Shown: one piece after another, positions 12,720 to 23,879 of the stretch
Layout of the letters: each line of letters starts with the position of its first letter
Position numbering within the stretch: position 1 is the stretch's first letter
Assembly: GCA_019787685.1 (NCBI GenBank)
Contig: JAHNUO010000036.1
Span: 1 to 64,000 of the forward strand
Direction of reading: 5' to 3'
Source of the DNA: Chiua virens
Lineage: Eukaryota; Basidiomycota; Agaricomycetes; Boletales; Boletaceae
Length of the DNA: 64,000 nt
Notes under the pieces: model-generated
Seen by the model: only the letters and a program-made list of their open reading frames with translations
The model's database searches: none
What the model was told of the DNA's origin: nothing
Position numbers and translations under genes: made by a program

Positions 12720-13214
12720 TCACTCATTTTCTTTTCTTCCCACGATGATGGAAGCTTCTGTATCACATTGCATCACTTGGCTTCCTTTCGCAAAGCCGTC
12801 GATTGACTCAAGGAGCATTGCCAAGACCTCCAGGCAAGACAGATCTTCGCCGACCCACTCGGGCCGAAACAGCTCTTTCCAGACAAAACCAGTTACACAT
12901 GGTATCATGGTAACTTTTCCACGGAAGAATTCCAGTATGGCAAGGCGATAGACGAGAAAAATCTTGTCCTTCTCGGAACTGAAGTCCGTTCTAAGGAGGA
13001 GATTTACATCATGCTCTTCCGCCATTATTCGCGCGATGCTCACGAGTGCATAGTATCGTTGGGACTTGCCCCGGTGCTGCGAGGGTACGACAGGATCCCT
13101 GGGGAATGGGTCATGGTTGTCTTCGATGCACTGTGCGGTTTCCAGTCTCGCAGACCACCGGAAGCCCCCCTCTCGGTCGGCATTCGACGAGATTACTATC
13201 AAGACATTTACCAA
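12720..13214 (-). other. Open frame of 164 codons, unrecognised
   Basis: Stop-free frame directly downstream (in minus orientation) of the dioxygenase relic. It has no ATG until about two fifths of the way through; the frame opens at a TTG. Its 3' part lies inside duplication unit 2 and has a partial counterpart at 6380-6550. It matches no family I know. It may be an exon of a decayed gene or chance. Confidence 0.25.
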
Positions 13215-13229
13215 TTGTAGGCGAGTTCA

Positions 13230-14905
13230 TGCTGACGCATTTGGATCCACGTAATACATAGCTACCTTAGATTTGCCGGGGTGTTGAAAAGTCACTAGAC
13301 ATGTACCAAACACGTGAAATTCTTGAACAACAGCAGAAGTGCAGAAGGTTGTATACCAAGAAACTCGGCGACAATTCCAAGCAAATAGACGTCTTACGAC
13401 CTTAGTTGTAATGTTTTACGACGATAACGTCGATCATCTCCTCGGTGTTCTTCTCTGACCCTGCTTCAAAGCCACACGTCCATACGAGATCGTCCGCTCC
13501 TTTTTCCATGCCTCTGCAAGTGGTCAGGACAGCGTCTCTCGTGCCAACGCGCTGCAGTACCGGGCTGTGTGCGAGGGGCCCATGGTAAAGTGGAACACCC
13601 CGAATCTGTCGTAAGCTCTTTGGTCATGTGGCAGTTGAACGACGCGATGGATGGTGGATTTGTAGAATACGCCTGTGAGAAAGACCATCATATCCCGTGT
13701 TGATAACCTGTGGTCCTGCCGTCAGTACATGGGTTCACAGGAAAACATGGAGTGGGTGAGGACGCACCAGTGCATTGTCAATGTGTCGGACCCAGCGCCA
13801 TTTTCCGTCAGGGGACAGGATTTAAAGACCACCAACAGGCTGGTTCGGGAGAATCGTCACGCTCCCGATGTCTGTGATGGTCCAGCTGTAGCTCGATTTA
13901 TACGACTGACGAAAAGACTAACCACATTCTTAGACTTTTCCTCTTCTTCCTCTGCGTCTGTAGTTGACAATCACGCAGACGTGTCATTAACCGAACAGGT
14001 AAGTAAAAAGAGGACGCATACTATTTCATGAATCTGGCTGTGATACGCTTTATCACCCAAGTGGAGAACTGTATGATGGAAGGCCGTACTGGCAATTTCA
14101 CCTTGTCCGTTGCAGGTGTGCCTGTCTACCAGGGTTTCCTTGGGTAACTCGAGCTCAGTACAATGAGCCTGAAGCAATCGTCAACGTTGATATACTCTAG
14201 AGGAGGAACAACGACTTGCCTGAGGATTGTATGCAAGTTGTTGGTTGTGACGAGCAGAAGCATCAAGCTCGGGCAAGCAAAAACGAAGTGCTTGCGGATG
14301 GGACGCTTGGTGACATCATGATGCACCACCAGTGTATGAGGAATACACCAACATCGGTCAATACTGGACACGCACGTGCAGTATTCAATCTGATCCAAGA
14401 CGCTGTTCCCAGTGTCGACTTTCTATGCTGGGAGAGTCAAGACTGCGGATTACGGCAGAGGAGTACATACCTGCTCAGTACCTGCGCGATTTATATCCGG
14501 CGTAGTATCCGACTTTCTCGGGGTCGGCAGTATATATTTTCATTTCTTCGGACAGCCGTAAACGGCACATTTGCAATATCGAATATCCGATCGCGCATAT
14601 CCTGGAGGTGAGTGACTGGAAGGATGAATCGAGGTAGGAGGTACATGGGCTTGAGTATAGCCATGATAGACGGCGTAGATGAAGCCATTGGTGCGAAGGC
14701 CATGACGAAACTGCGATGCGAGCTCTGCGCGCCCTCGGGCGTGAGGGTTTTAGAAGGATCGATTATCGCGAGATCAGTAAAATCGACTGCGAAGGTCTAT
14801 TGTCAGAATAGGCGAGAGAAGAATGGGCGGAAACATACGGTTCCAACGTTGTTCGATGTAACGAGGACAGTCAGGAATAGTGACGCTGGGCATGATGGTA
14901 AGTGA
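13230..14905 (-). pseudogene. 2OG-Fe(II) dioxygenase (isopenicillin-N-synthase-like), decayed
   Basis: Read on the minus strand from about 14900, pieces of one well-known fungal family appear in correct order. They are an N-terminal TDLAIIDPSKTLTPEG block (about 14740-14800), RDRIFDIANVPF (about 14565-14600), YTADPEKVGYYAGYKSR (about 14480-14530), a TELELPKETLVDRH block (about 14110-14170), and TDIGSVTILPNQPVGGL followed by ILSPDGKWRWVRHIDNALV (about 13780-13890). Last is FYKSTIHRVVQLPHDQRAYD (about 13590-13670), which carries the H..R 2OG-binding region. The frame is broken by TAA between GGL and ILSP, explicable as CAA to TAA, and by frameshifts. The iron-binding HxD region is altered to ITD. 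It lies beside the P450s, which would suit an oxidative tailoring cluster. It is dead as it stands. Confidence 0.75.
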
Positions 14906-15303
14906 ATGGTTATCAGAGCCGTGAGATGAGGAAGCTTACCGTCATAGCTTTTAATTTAAAGTGGACATAGAAGTGACATGACCTGGCAGTATGGATGAGT
15001 GTGTGAGCCTGCTGGAAATAGCATGTCGATGCGTATGACTGCGCAGCGGCGAGCCGAAGCCAAATAGCTAACGGCCAGTTCAAAAAGGGAGAACGGCTGC
15101 CATATAACATTGAGAGGATCGACGAGGGGCATCAGAGGGCTGTTGTATTGATTTGTCGTACTGTGGAAGAGTGTCAGTGGATGATAAATTTCGGTACCGT
15201 GGACAGAGTGGCGAGCAAACAAGCCAAACTCTCAACTCAGAAACTCACGACGTCGCGGCCAGCAGCGTCGTCGACACCGTCGGTCACGCACAACAACCCC
15301 TCA

Positions 15304-18300
15304 ATGTCGAGACAGACTCGCAGCGTACCACCACCGTCGTCGCCAAACCCACAACATGGCTCAAGGCTCTCCAAGTTCCTACAGAAGCAGAGTCGTGACA
15401 GGTCAAGGTCCTTGACGGATCCTGCGGCAACCGACAGCTCGACGAGCATCGCCAGTTCGAGCTCGTCCTCGCACACGTCCCCGACGTCCTCTGCGGCTCA
15501 TTTGGGTGCACGCAAGAATCGATCTGGGCACGAGGACAAGTCTGCCACGATGGATGAGGACAGCGAGCACGAGGACAGCGTTGAGGAGATACCCGTGATC
15601 GTCGAGAGCTCGGACTCGCCGCGGTCCCGCACATGGAACGACCGGCCGCTCAGTGCTATATCCGACATCCGACCTTCCGTATCAATGTACACTCCCTCAT
15701 CAGCTCGCATATCCGATCTTCCAACTCGTCTCTCCGGCTGGTTCTCTCACACCTTCTCCTCCTCTTCCACAGACCTTTCCCTCCCAAACATCCTCTCCCA
15801 GTCACACATGTCCTCCCCAAAGTCAAAGCCAAATCCCCTTCTCACAGCAGCCAAACACGGCAAGGGCCATCTCGACCGCGCAATGCGCTTCCTCCTCGAC
15901 AGCGACTCCACCCCAGACAAGTGCACTGACCCAATCTGGCTTCTTGGCGTCCAGCATCCTGGCTACGAGTCCCCGCCCGCCCCAACACCCCTTCGTCGTC
16001 CCTCTCTAGAGTCCCGCCGCACTCCCTCCTTTCGTTCAAACTCGTCTTCCTCCGCTACCGTATCCGAACTCTCCCAGTCTCAGCCTCCCTCATCAGGAAA
16101 GAACCCTGCCGCCAACTGGCCCCCGGTCTTTTACGCAGATTTCACCTCCCGTATATGGCTCACCTATCGCAACCAATTCGCACCAATCAGAGATTCCAAT
16201 CTCTCATCACTCGAGGCTGATCTGGCCTCCGGCGCCCAGGCTGCCACTCCCTCCAGCCCCCGGCACAGAAAGTGGAATTGGCCAGGTTCCGGTGAAAAGG
16301 GGTGGACAAGCGACGCAGGGTGGGGTTGCATGCTTCGCACCGGTCAATCCCTACTCGCCAATGCCCTTCTCCATCTCCACTTGGGCCGAGGTAAGTACAT
16401 GACCCCATCTTCATGTAGTACGCCCTCATTTACGCCGTATTTCAGAATGGCGCCGGCCCCCGTACTCTGTTCGGACAAACGACTTTGCAACTTACGTCCA
16501 GATCATTACCTGGTTCCTTGACTCCCCATTGCCTCAAGCACCATTCAGCGTTCACCGCATGGCCCTCGCTGGTAAGGACCTTGGAAAAGACGTCGGTCAG
16601 TGGTTTGGTCCCAGCACAGCCGCTGGTGCGATCAAGTAAGAATTTCATCTCCTCGTCTATCCACATGGATCTCAGCTTTCACCGCAGAACTCTTGTACAT
16701 GCTTTCCCAGAAGCTGGTCTCGGGGTAGCTGTTGCCGCAGATGGTGTGGTATATCAGTCAGATGTATATGCCGCCTCAAATGTTTATATTGGTTCTCCGC
16801 GCCGGCACGCGAAATCTTCCTGGGGAGGACATGCGGTGCTTGTGCTGATCGGTATCCGTTTGGGTATCGATGGCGTCAATCCTATCTATTACGAGCCCAT
16901 CAAAGTAAGTCGCATCACTCTGCCTCTGATTCAGATGGGAACGAAATTTCTGGCAGGCGCTATACACGTTTCCCCAGTCCGTTGGCATCGCGGGTGGGCG
17001 TCCTTCTTCTTCGTACTACTTTATGGGTTCGCAAGCCGATAATCTCTTCTACCTTGATCCTCATCACGCCCGTCCTGCGGTTCCGCTCCGCCTCGCTCCA
17101 CCTTCTTCCATAAATGATTATCCTACCGTTCGCAGTCGCGAAAGCACACCCGATAATGCATCTGACCGGCGCGCAGCGACCCGTTCGCCTGGCGCCCACT
17201 CCACATCCTCCCACCACCATCGTGCACCCACGTCCCCGTCGTCCGTGAGGACCGGTTCGTCGACATTCTCATACCATGCACCCCTCTCTCCATCCCCTCT
17301 ACAACATCAACTCTCGACAGCATCGAGCGTGTCATCCTCATCAGTTTCGTCGCAACATCCATCTCGTTGGCAGAATGCGAGTATGCCTACCTCGCCCTCG
17401 CCCCAACTCAATGGTTCTGACCTGGACCCCCGTGAGCTCGGGGTTGAAGAGGAAGACCTAGATCCGCTTCCAGAGCACTACGTCACGCAGTATAATACTG
17501 CAGAATTGCGCACGTTCCACTGCGATCGAATTCGTAAGATGCCACTCAGCGGTCTTGACCCCAGCATGCTTCTCGGGTTCCTATGCAAAGATGAAAAGGA
17601 CTGGATTGATTTGCGAAGACGTATTAATGAGGTTTGCATTGTCCCGTTGTTTTCCTGTGATGATCTGACTGATGTGTCTTCGTCAGCTCAACGCAAAGTA
17701 CAAGACGATTTTCACGATTCAAGACGAACCTCCCTCGTGGCCTTCGGACTCGGATGAATTCATGGGCCTTGAGTCCGTTTCTGATCCAGACGACATGGTG
17801 ATGGATCCCGAGGACGAAGACGAAGACGAAGACGATGCCGAAATTATTGACGTTGATGGCGCAGAGGGACGGCCAGTCCGATTGCGTGATGCTGAAGACC
17901 AATTCTTTGACACTCGTTCGATGTCCATCTCTCCCGTGTGTAGCAGTGTGAAGGGTGGTACCAAAGGCTCGGAGGCCGATACGGAGGAGGATCCTATAGG
18001 ACCCATCACTCCTGGGCCCCATTCGCGTTCCACGTTCGAGGTTGACAAACATGAGGATTCCACCCTCAAGGATCTTTCCAGGAACGACGATTTCGAAGAG
18101 ATCGATGGGCATGAGGAAGACGATGAAGAGTGGGTTGACCCTTCGATTCCTACACCGCTTGCACAGTCGATCGACCGCCCATACGCTCCCCCAATAACGC
18201 AAGCCAAGTCGACAGGGAGCACAGGGAGTAGAAAGGGCAAGAAGGGCAAGAAATCGAAGAAGTCAAGCGTGCCCATCGTCAATGCGCCCTCGCCGCCTGT

Positions 18301-18469
18301 GAAGTCCGAGGCTCACTTCCCTTTCCCGCGGTCCCTCGAGGAGAGCTTCCACGAACGCTTGGATGAGAGAGGGAATTACGAGAAACGAATGAACAACGCG
18401 CGTGCTCGAGACGGCGGACGCACGGAGAGTGGGGGGGTCAAGGCGGTGTTGACGGACGATGTCCGTTGA
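15304..18469 (+). CDS. ATG4: ATG4 cysteine protease (autophagy)
   Basis: Cytosolic C54-family protease that processes and delipidates Atg8 during autophagosome formation. Five exons (15304-16390, 16446-16635, 16688-16904, 16957-17631, 17687-18469) give 983 residues in one frame. The catalytic Cys lies in [12 protein letters not shown] (Cys342, codon 16327-16329). The Asp/His pair is in LDPHHARPA (codons 17056-17067). [12 protein letters not shown] precedes it and the [20 protein letters not shown] block follows. A roughly 300-residue Ser/Pro-rich N-terminal region and a long acidic then lysine-rich C-terminal tail frame the catalytic core, as in other long basidiomycete Atg4s. I chose the ATG at 15304 (MSRQTRS); an upstream in-frame ATG at 15148 is possible but lies in poorer coding sequence. 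Confidence 0.95.
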
Positions 18470-19366
18470 GATTGTGAACGAGACTGCTATTCTTTCTCCT
18501 CTTACTTTCTTTGTCTATTGTTTTCCCTTCAGTTATGGTGGCGCATTTCGCCCGTTCTTTCTCGACTGTGCAGGCCCATTTCCTACTTTACTTTGATCAC
18601 TGCCTGTAACAAGTTCTTAATGGACGTGTATACGTTTCTTTTTGGATCGGCTGTAAGCCTGTGTATGTTTTGTTTTGTTTTTCGCCACGTCGAGATACCC
18701 TCCCATCCCTAGTGTCGTTGCGAGGACAGACTCGCCTTTGTATTCCCTCAGATCCCTTGAATTTACTTTGAGCTACTACTCCAGTAATTGACGGGGTCGT
18801 CACGTGGAGCTCGGCACTGTCCACGGCAACTCCCGGCCAACTCAAAGTTAGAACCTCCTATCGTCAGCTGTGTTACGCCCCGTTGTTCCCCTGAAACCCT
18901 TACTTGGTCCTACCTGTTAGTCTCTAGCAGACTCCGCTTTCTGACTCGTTAGTATAGCACAATCTTTTCTGAGGTGGTTCGCCCTTTAGGTTACATTATG
19001 TAATCTTATCACCTGCTTGTTTCTGCTGACGCACAGCCCACTCTGCTGCCTTCCCACTCAAACCAGGACGATATGCACTCACCTCATGGTCCCCAATGGT
19101 GATGGGCTTGCAGCCTGCGCCCAACTGCGCCCACTACGCGCACTGGAGGATGTCCATCATCCCGGGGTTCGCCGATAGGGAATCCTTTTACGCGTTTACA
19201 AGCTGTGCTGATGCACCGCATGTAAATTTCTCCGATTAAACATATCTTTTTTCATGGCTTGCTAGCATCGCGAATATGGGCGTGAGCAAGTACATGTGAG
19301 AATGATGGATCGAGTAGATAAAAGCATCAGCTATCAACACGTTTCAAGATCTCACCTTCCTCCAGA
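18470..19366. other. Intergenic, no gene seen
   Basis: T/C-rich 3' flank of ATG4 and promoter side of the DUF952 gene. No conserved frame, RNA or repeat recognised. Confidence 0.6.
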
Positions 19367-19798
19367 ATGTGTAGCTGCGCTTCCAAGGACAGCCCGACCT
19401 ACATCTACAAACTCGTTCCCCACACCTCCCCAGTCCCCGCAGAGCTCCCTGACGCCCTCCCGGTCTCCAACATTGACCAAGCATCCGGCTTCATCCACCT
19501 CTCGACAGCCCGCCAGATCACAGGGACCCTCGTGCATTTCTTCGGGTCTGACCCACGCGTCCATGTGCTCCGCCTCGCATATGCGCCCCTCGCGGACGCA
19601 GGCCTGATAAAGTGGGAAGATCCCGAGGGCAAGGTGTGCGGACCGCGCCCAGGCGAGGGCACCTTTCCACACCTGTATAACGGTTTTAGGTTGGGAAAGA
19701 ACGAGATCGAGAGCCTGCAGGTGTTGGAGAAGGGTGAGGGGAGTTGGGAGGAGGCGATCGCGCGAGATGCCGAGTTCAACGCATGGTTGGTCTTTTGA
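19367..19798 (+). CDS. DUF952 family protein
   Basis: Single-exon gene of 143 residues with an ATG start. It shows the family's opening TYIYKLVP, a central GFIHLSTARQITGTL block and FPHLYNGFRLGKNEIESLQV near the end. DUF952 proteins are small, widespread, probably cytosolic and of unknown biochemical role; some resemble glutathione-S-transferase-associated or ADP-ribosyl-like folds in the literature, so I do not assign an activity. Length is typical for the family plus a short C-terminal extension. The family call is firm. Confidence 0.9.
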   Translation: MCSCASKDSPTYIYKLVPHTSPVPAELPDALPVSNIDQASGFIHLSTARQITGTLVHFFGSDPRVHVLRLAYAPLADAGLIKWEDPEGKVCGPRPGEGTFPHLYNGFRLGKNEIESLQVLEKGEGSWEEAIARDAEFNAWLVF

Positions 19799-21314
19799 AG
19801 GCTACGAGCTGTGTCGGTGATCATGGTGTGTTCATTGGTCATTCTTGGGAGGTGTTTCTTTTCGTTGCTGATCTTAAATCTTAGGGTCTAGCTATGAATG
19901 AATCGAGTGATGTGTGCTAGAATGCGTCCGCTTGCTCAATGTAGAAGCTCTAAGTCTCATCGATCTCATCAGTCAACTAATTTGGTAAGAAATTCCAGCG
20001 CATCACCAAGTGCGTCTCCGTGCCCGGCATGCTGCGGGCCATTCAAACGCACCTTTGTCTTATTGAGCCTTACTGGCACAATGAAGGAGAGACGAAACGT
20101 ACCCATGCAGGTACTGCCAGTGATGGTTCCAAAGTGCGGGTATGTCTGGGCAGACACCTGCACTCTGATACCTACAGTTTCGTTGATGGAGGAAGCCTTC
20201 CGCCAAAATCCCTGATGAAAAGGATCCTTTCCACCCAGAGGTGCATGAAAAACTTGACAAACTCGTGAATGGTGAATCGCTTCATAAAATCTCCAATGAT
20301 CGCGGCTACTTTCCGCTCGGGAGAAGGAATCATACCGTGACATTTACATGTTGGGTAAGGATATAATATGACCATTGCTACACGCACGCCTCGTCGAATT
20401 CATGACGAATTCCACACACGGTCGAAAACCCAGATCTGCGGTCTGAGGCGTGCTCCTGATTTGTTTCCACGTAGTTACCACGACTCAGAGGTATTGCACT
20501 ACCATAGAATCACACAGTATTGATTTATGAAGTTGCAAGAGTGGTACAATAGTATACGATATTTTAGCCACGAACAGAAAGGTGGGTATTCTCTGACAAA
20601 AAATTTATATATTACAAACGAATGTCATGTGCTCCATATTGGGATGACTTCCCTCAACTACTATCAATACTTGCGCAGTTGGCAAGGGAACGCGCTTACA
20701 ATCCAGTTATCAAACCTGTGAGCACTTCATCTGATTTTGCTCATTTTGGGGTTTACAACCCAATCATTCTCAATAAAATCGGGTTTCAGCGATATGTTCT
20801 ATGTGTTCCATTTCGAGCACAGGGGGTAGCAATTGTCCGAGTCGTCGAAGTCTAGATCGGTGAATGTGAGATCAAAGTCATTATCCTCGCCAGCGTGATC
20901 AGGAGTGAAACGAGGCCGAAACGAGGCCGAAACGGCGTCCAATCGAGGCCCAAATGCGCCGGTAATATTCTAGAGGCCCCTGTGAGGCGGTATCCAAGAA
21001 ACCAATTACTACCTACAGTACAAGGGGAAGTGCCAGTGGTCTCTCAGATTACTATTGCTCCCGAAAAGTGATGACTGAGGTGTCCCTGTTCCTTTTTTCT
21101 TAAAATGACTTCGTAACAGATCCTCGGTCACAATGTGCAGGTCAAATCATGCCAGTGTGTTATACGGACACGGACGCATAGCAAATACATTAATAAATTA
21201 TGCCGTGGAGTTCAGCATTCAATCTCAACTTCCTCTCAACAGTTGCGGAAGCTTGGTAATTGGATGACATTTTAATCTCTGAAATTGGCCCGTCTACTTC
21301 CTCGATAACATTGG
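19799..21314. other. Intergenic, no gene seen
   Basis: About 1.5 kb without a recognisable gene. Short overlapping frames at 19.9-20.35 kb on both strands are not coherent. A small direct repeat of GAGGCCGAAAC occurs near 20910-20935. Confidence 0.5.
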
Positions 21315-22720
21315 TCACACTGGCGCCCCGCTACTCGATCCAGACGACGTGGTTTCGATAGGCACACGCTGTGGTTGTGGATCTGAGGGCGAGTAGTATC
21401 TGAGATCACCGAGCGACACTGAATTTGTTGATTGATCTTCCCCTTGATAGTGGAAACTTTTTCGCAAATTGAACATGATTCGCGACGCAAGCACACTGTG
21501 AAGGGTGATCTGGGGACTATAAATGGAGGTCGTCAGAGCGTTCCCAGGAAAAACTGGGAGTTCAGACTCACATGTCCAGAAGGTCGGTAAATTGCATCTA
21601 AAGTCAACCACCGTTTCAGTATATTCTCGGGTGGGTGTTGTGGAGAAAGAATGCTGACCGGAAATACACCGTCAAGAATCATATTGGAGAATGTGATGAC
21701 TAGCCAACAAGGTTAGCTGGGACGTACTGGCATAGATTCGACTTACGTATGATGCAAAACATGTAAAACATCCCATCTCGATAAACTGTAAGCATGATCG
21801 GGGTCCTCACTCCACGGTACGAGCGGAAACGCTTGTAGGCAGTCAAAGACAAGATCACTGTGATCAAACACAAATCAGCCTTTGCAGCGATCGCGAAACA
21901 GGCCACTGACCTGTTTCAAAGACCAACAAAAATAAATAGACAAAAGTACCGTTTCGGGAGGCAATCAAAAGGCAACCTGGGGGTGCTCCTCCTGTGACTG
22001 GTAATGAATGAGAAAGCCGCTAGTCTAGTTAGGGACTTGCCTCTCGGGATGAGCTGTTTTGGTGAGACGTTGATCGCGACGGCTGCCCCGATTGTCGCCT
22101 AAATCATGTCCCGCATGAGCTCGACAGAAGCACAATGCAAGAGCCCACTCACACTACCGTACGCAAGCAGACCGTACAGCACACGCTTATCACCTTGCCA
22201 AAATGCGTATGTGCGCAAAATCAGAAGCACTTTATCACGAACAACATTCATGTGGTGCTCAAGAACGAGACCAGACGACGGACCTTCTGCGGCAATAATA
22301 CCCAGTGTGTGGATGACTGACAAAAAACAGGCGTTCATTCAGACGACATCCAGATCTCGCCAACACAACTATTTACTGTTTTCGTCTAAACTCTGTGGAC
22401 ATGGCTAAAGCAGCGTGTTTAGCTGGTGATCGACAACGACATGCCACATGATTCAGAAACGTACGTCCGTGCTTGTGCGCAAGGCGGCTTCCCGTGGATC
22501 CTTGTCAGCAAAAGAAAGAAAAAATCCCTCCCATGGTGATGCGCACCATAGGCAGTCATCCCTGCCCCCGCAAAGGGGAGATACCTCGACACTATAAAAA
22601 CACATCGCGTCGCATCCCAGCTGCGGCCCCATACCCATCTTACCTACAAAGGATCATCAACTTAAATATGTTGGTGACGAAAGAGGCCGTCAACGTACTT
22701 CGTCCTCGAACGTGATTGTG
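21315..22720 (-). CDS. DUF6533-type multi-pass membrane protein
   Basis: Minus-strand spliced gene typical of Agaricomycetes. Diagnostic pieces are LLILRTYAFWQGDKRVLYGL (about 22130-22220), a loop TGGAPPGCLLIASRNGTF (about 21940-21995), then VILSLTAYKRFRSYRGVRTP and YRDGMFYMFCI (about 21740-21865). The soluble tail YYSPSDPQPQRVPIETTSS ends at the stop 21315-21317. Members are predicted seven-helix integral membrane proteins of unknown function, often in large lineage-specific families. Several introns are needed. The 5' end is uncertain: I did not find a convincing first exon, so the start coordinate is approximate and a 5' truncation is possible. Confidence 0.6.
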
Positions 22721-23879
22721 TAATCAAAGACCTACATCAGCGTCCTGACGTCAGGGATCGGTCAACCGGCAGGCGAACGTCCTCACCAAAATCGCCAAGC
22801 CAGCGACTGTGATTGCATGAGCATGGCGCCTAACGTAACATGAAATGTATGAAAGAAAGCCGTACCGTTGAAATACTGCCATATCGTGACAATAGTGCCA
22901 TGTGGTGTCGGCGATGACAGTAAAAAGTTATTGGAGCAAACGCGTGACTCGGAGGTGGGTGGTCAATGTCAGACGTCTCAGCAAAAGGCCCACCTTGGAT
23001 GTCTGTAGTCCAACGAGCTCGGAAATGGTGAGCGACATCGCGAGCGATCAAGACGCCGAATCCCCAGTAACCAGCTAGGGGGAAGGAGCTCTGGGAAAAT
23101 CATCCGACGGAGGATCGAAAGAAGCCAGCTTAATAAGCCTGGGGCTACAAGCTTTACCCTGTACACAGGCAGGCCAGGCCAATAATAAACCGTGCACCTG
23201 ACACGAACTTGGAATGATGGTGATTTTTTGATTATCACGATTTCCAGGATAGACTCTGTGATTGATCAAAATACTGGAAACTTTCCGAAGTCACTCATGG
23301 CGCGCGTTAACCGTCAGTACTTATCCGAAATGAATGCACTCAGGCTGCCAGGGGAGCAGTGGAAGAAGGGGGGCTATGAAGATCTGGGATTGAACTTGAA
23401 ACTTGAAGGCCCAGTGGGGAATCACGTCAAGTTGAATGAGAAAGACCTTAGGCTGCTAGCAGCTTACCGTGACCTTCGCTAAATGCAAAGTAGTAACGTT
23501 GCATCCACCTCTGGGCCGGATGTAATGCCACGAGTAACCACCAGCATTGCCCGCAAGCAGTGTTCGATCCATTTCATCGACCATCACTGCCGCGGCGATA
23601 CCATCACCCGTGAACGTTTCCATAGTATGTGTCCCAGACCAAGATAGTTTTCCCTCGGGATGGCATACTTGTGAATCGCTCAGCCCAAGGACAGTGGAAA
23701 TAGATCTCTGAACGTTCTAAGACAATTGCACTGGTAAATCTGGAATACCGCTTTCAAGTGGACGGGTTTGGGCTTGGCTATCAAAAACAGATATGATATT
23801 TCACACACACACGCGACATACAAACCAAACCCATCCATCCCATTCACACCTGCGCGAGTGCCAGCGCATGTCATTGGGA
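22721..23879. other. Intergenic, no gene seen
   Basis: Only short frames, such as 61 codons from an ATG at about 23298 on the plus strand, ending at 23482. None has a recognisable family. This may include 5' sequence of the DUF6533 gene. Confidence 0.4.

Larger units (their letters stand above)
6554..12870. repeat. Tandem segmental duplication, unit 2
   Basis: Second copy of the 5.5-kb unit, longer because of two insertions relative to unit 1 (about 6642-6838 and about 11834-12497). It begins with an 85-bp copy of the last coding exon of the P450 at 1-1124. It then repeats the minus-strand P450 and the relic. Its right border continues into unique DNA after 12870. Confidence 0.9.

Noticed and set aside
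15148..15303. 52-codon N-terminal extension of ATG4
   Set aside because: In frame, but the sequence is less gene-like and the ATG at 15304 starts the Ser/Pro-rich region typical of these proteins; kept only as an alternative.
19898..20343. Small genes on both strands near 20 kb
   Set aside because: Mutually overlapping short frames with no family, no consistent splice sites.
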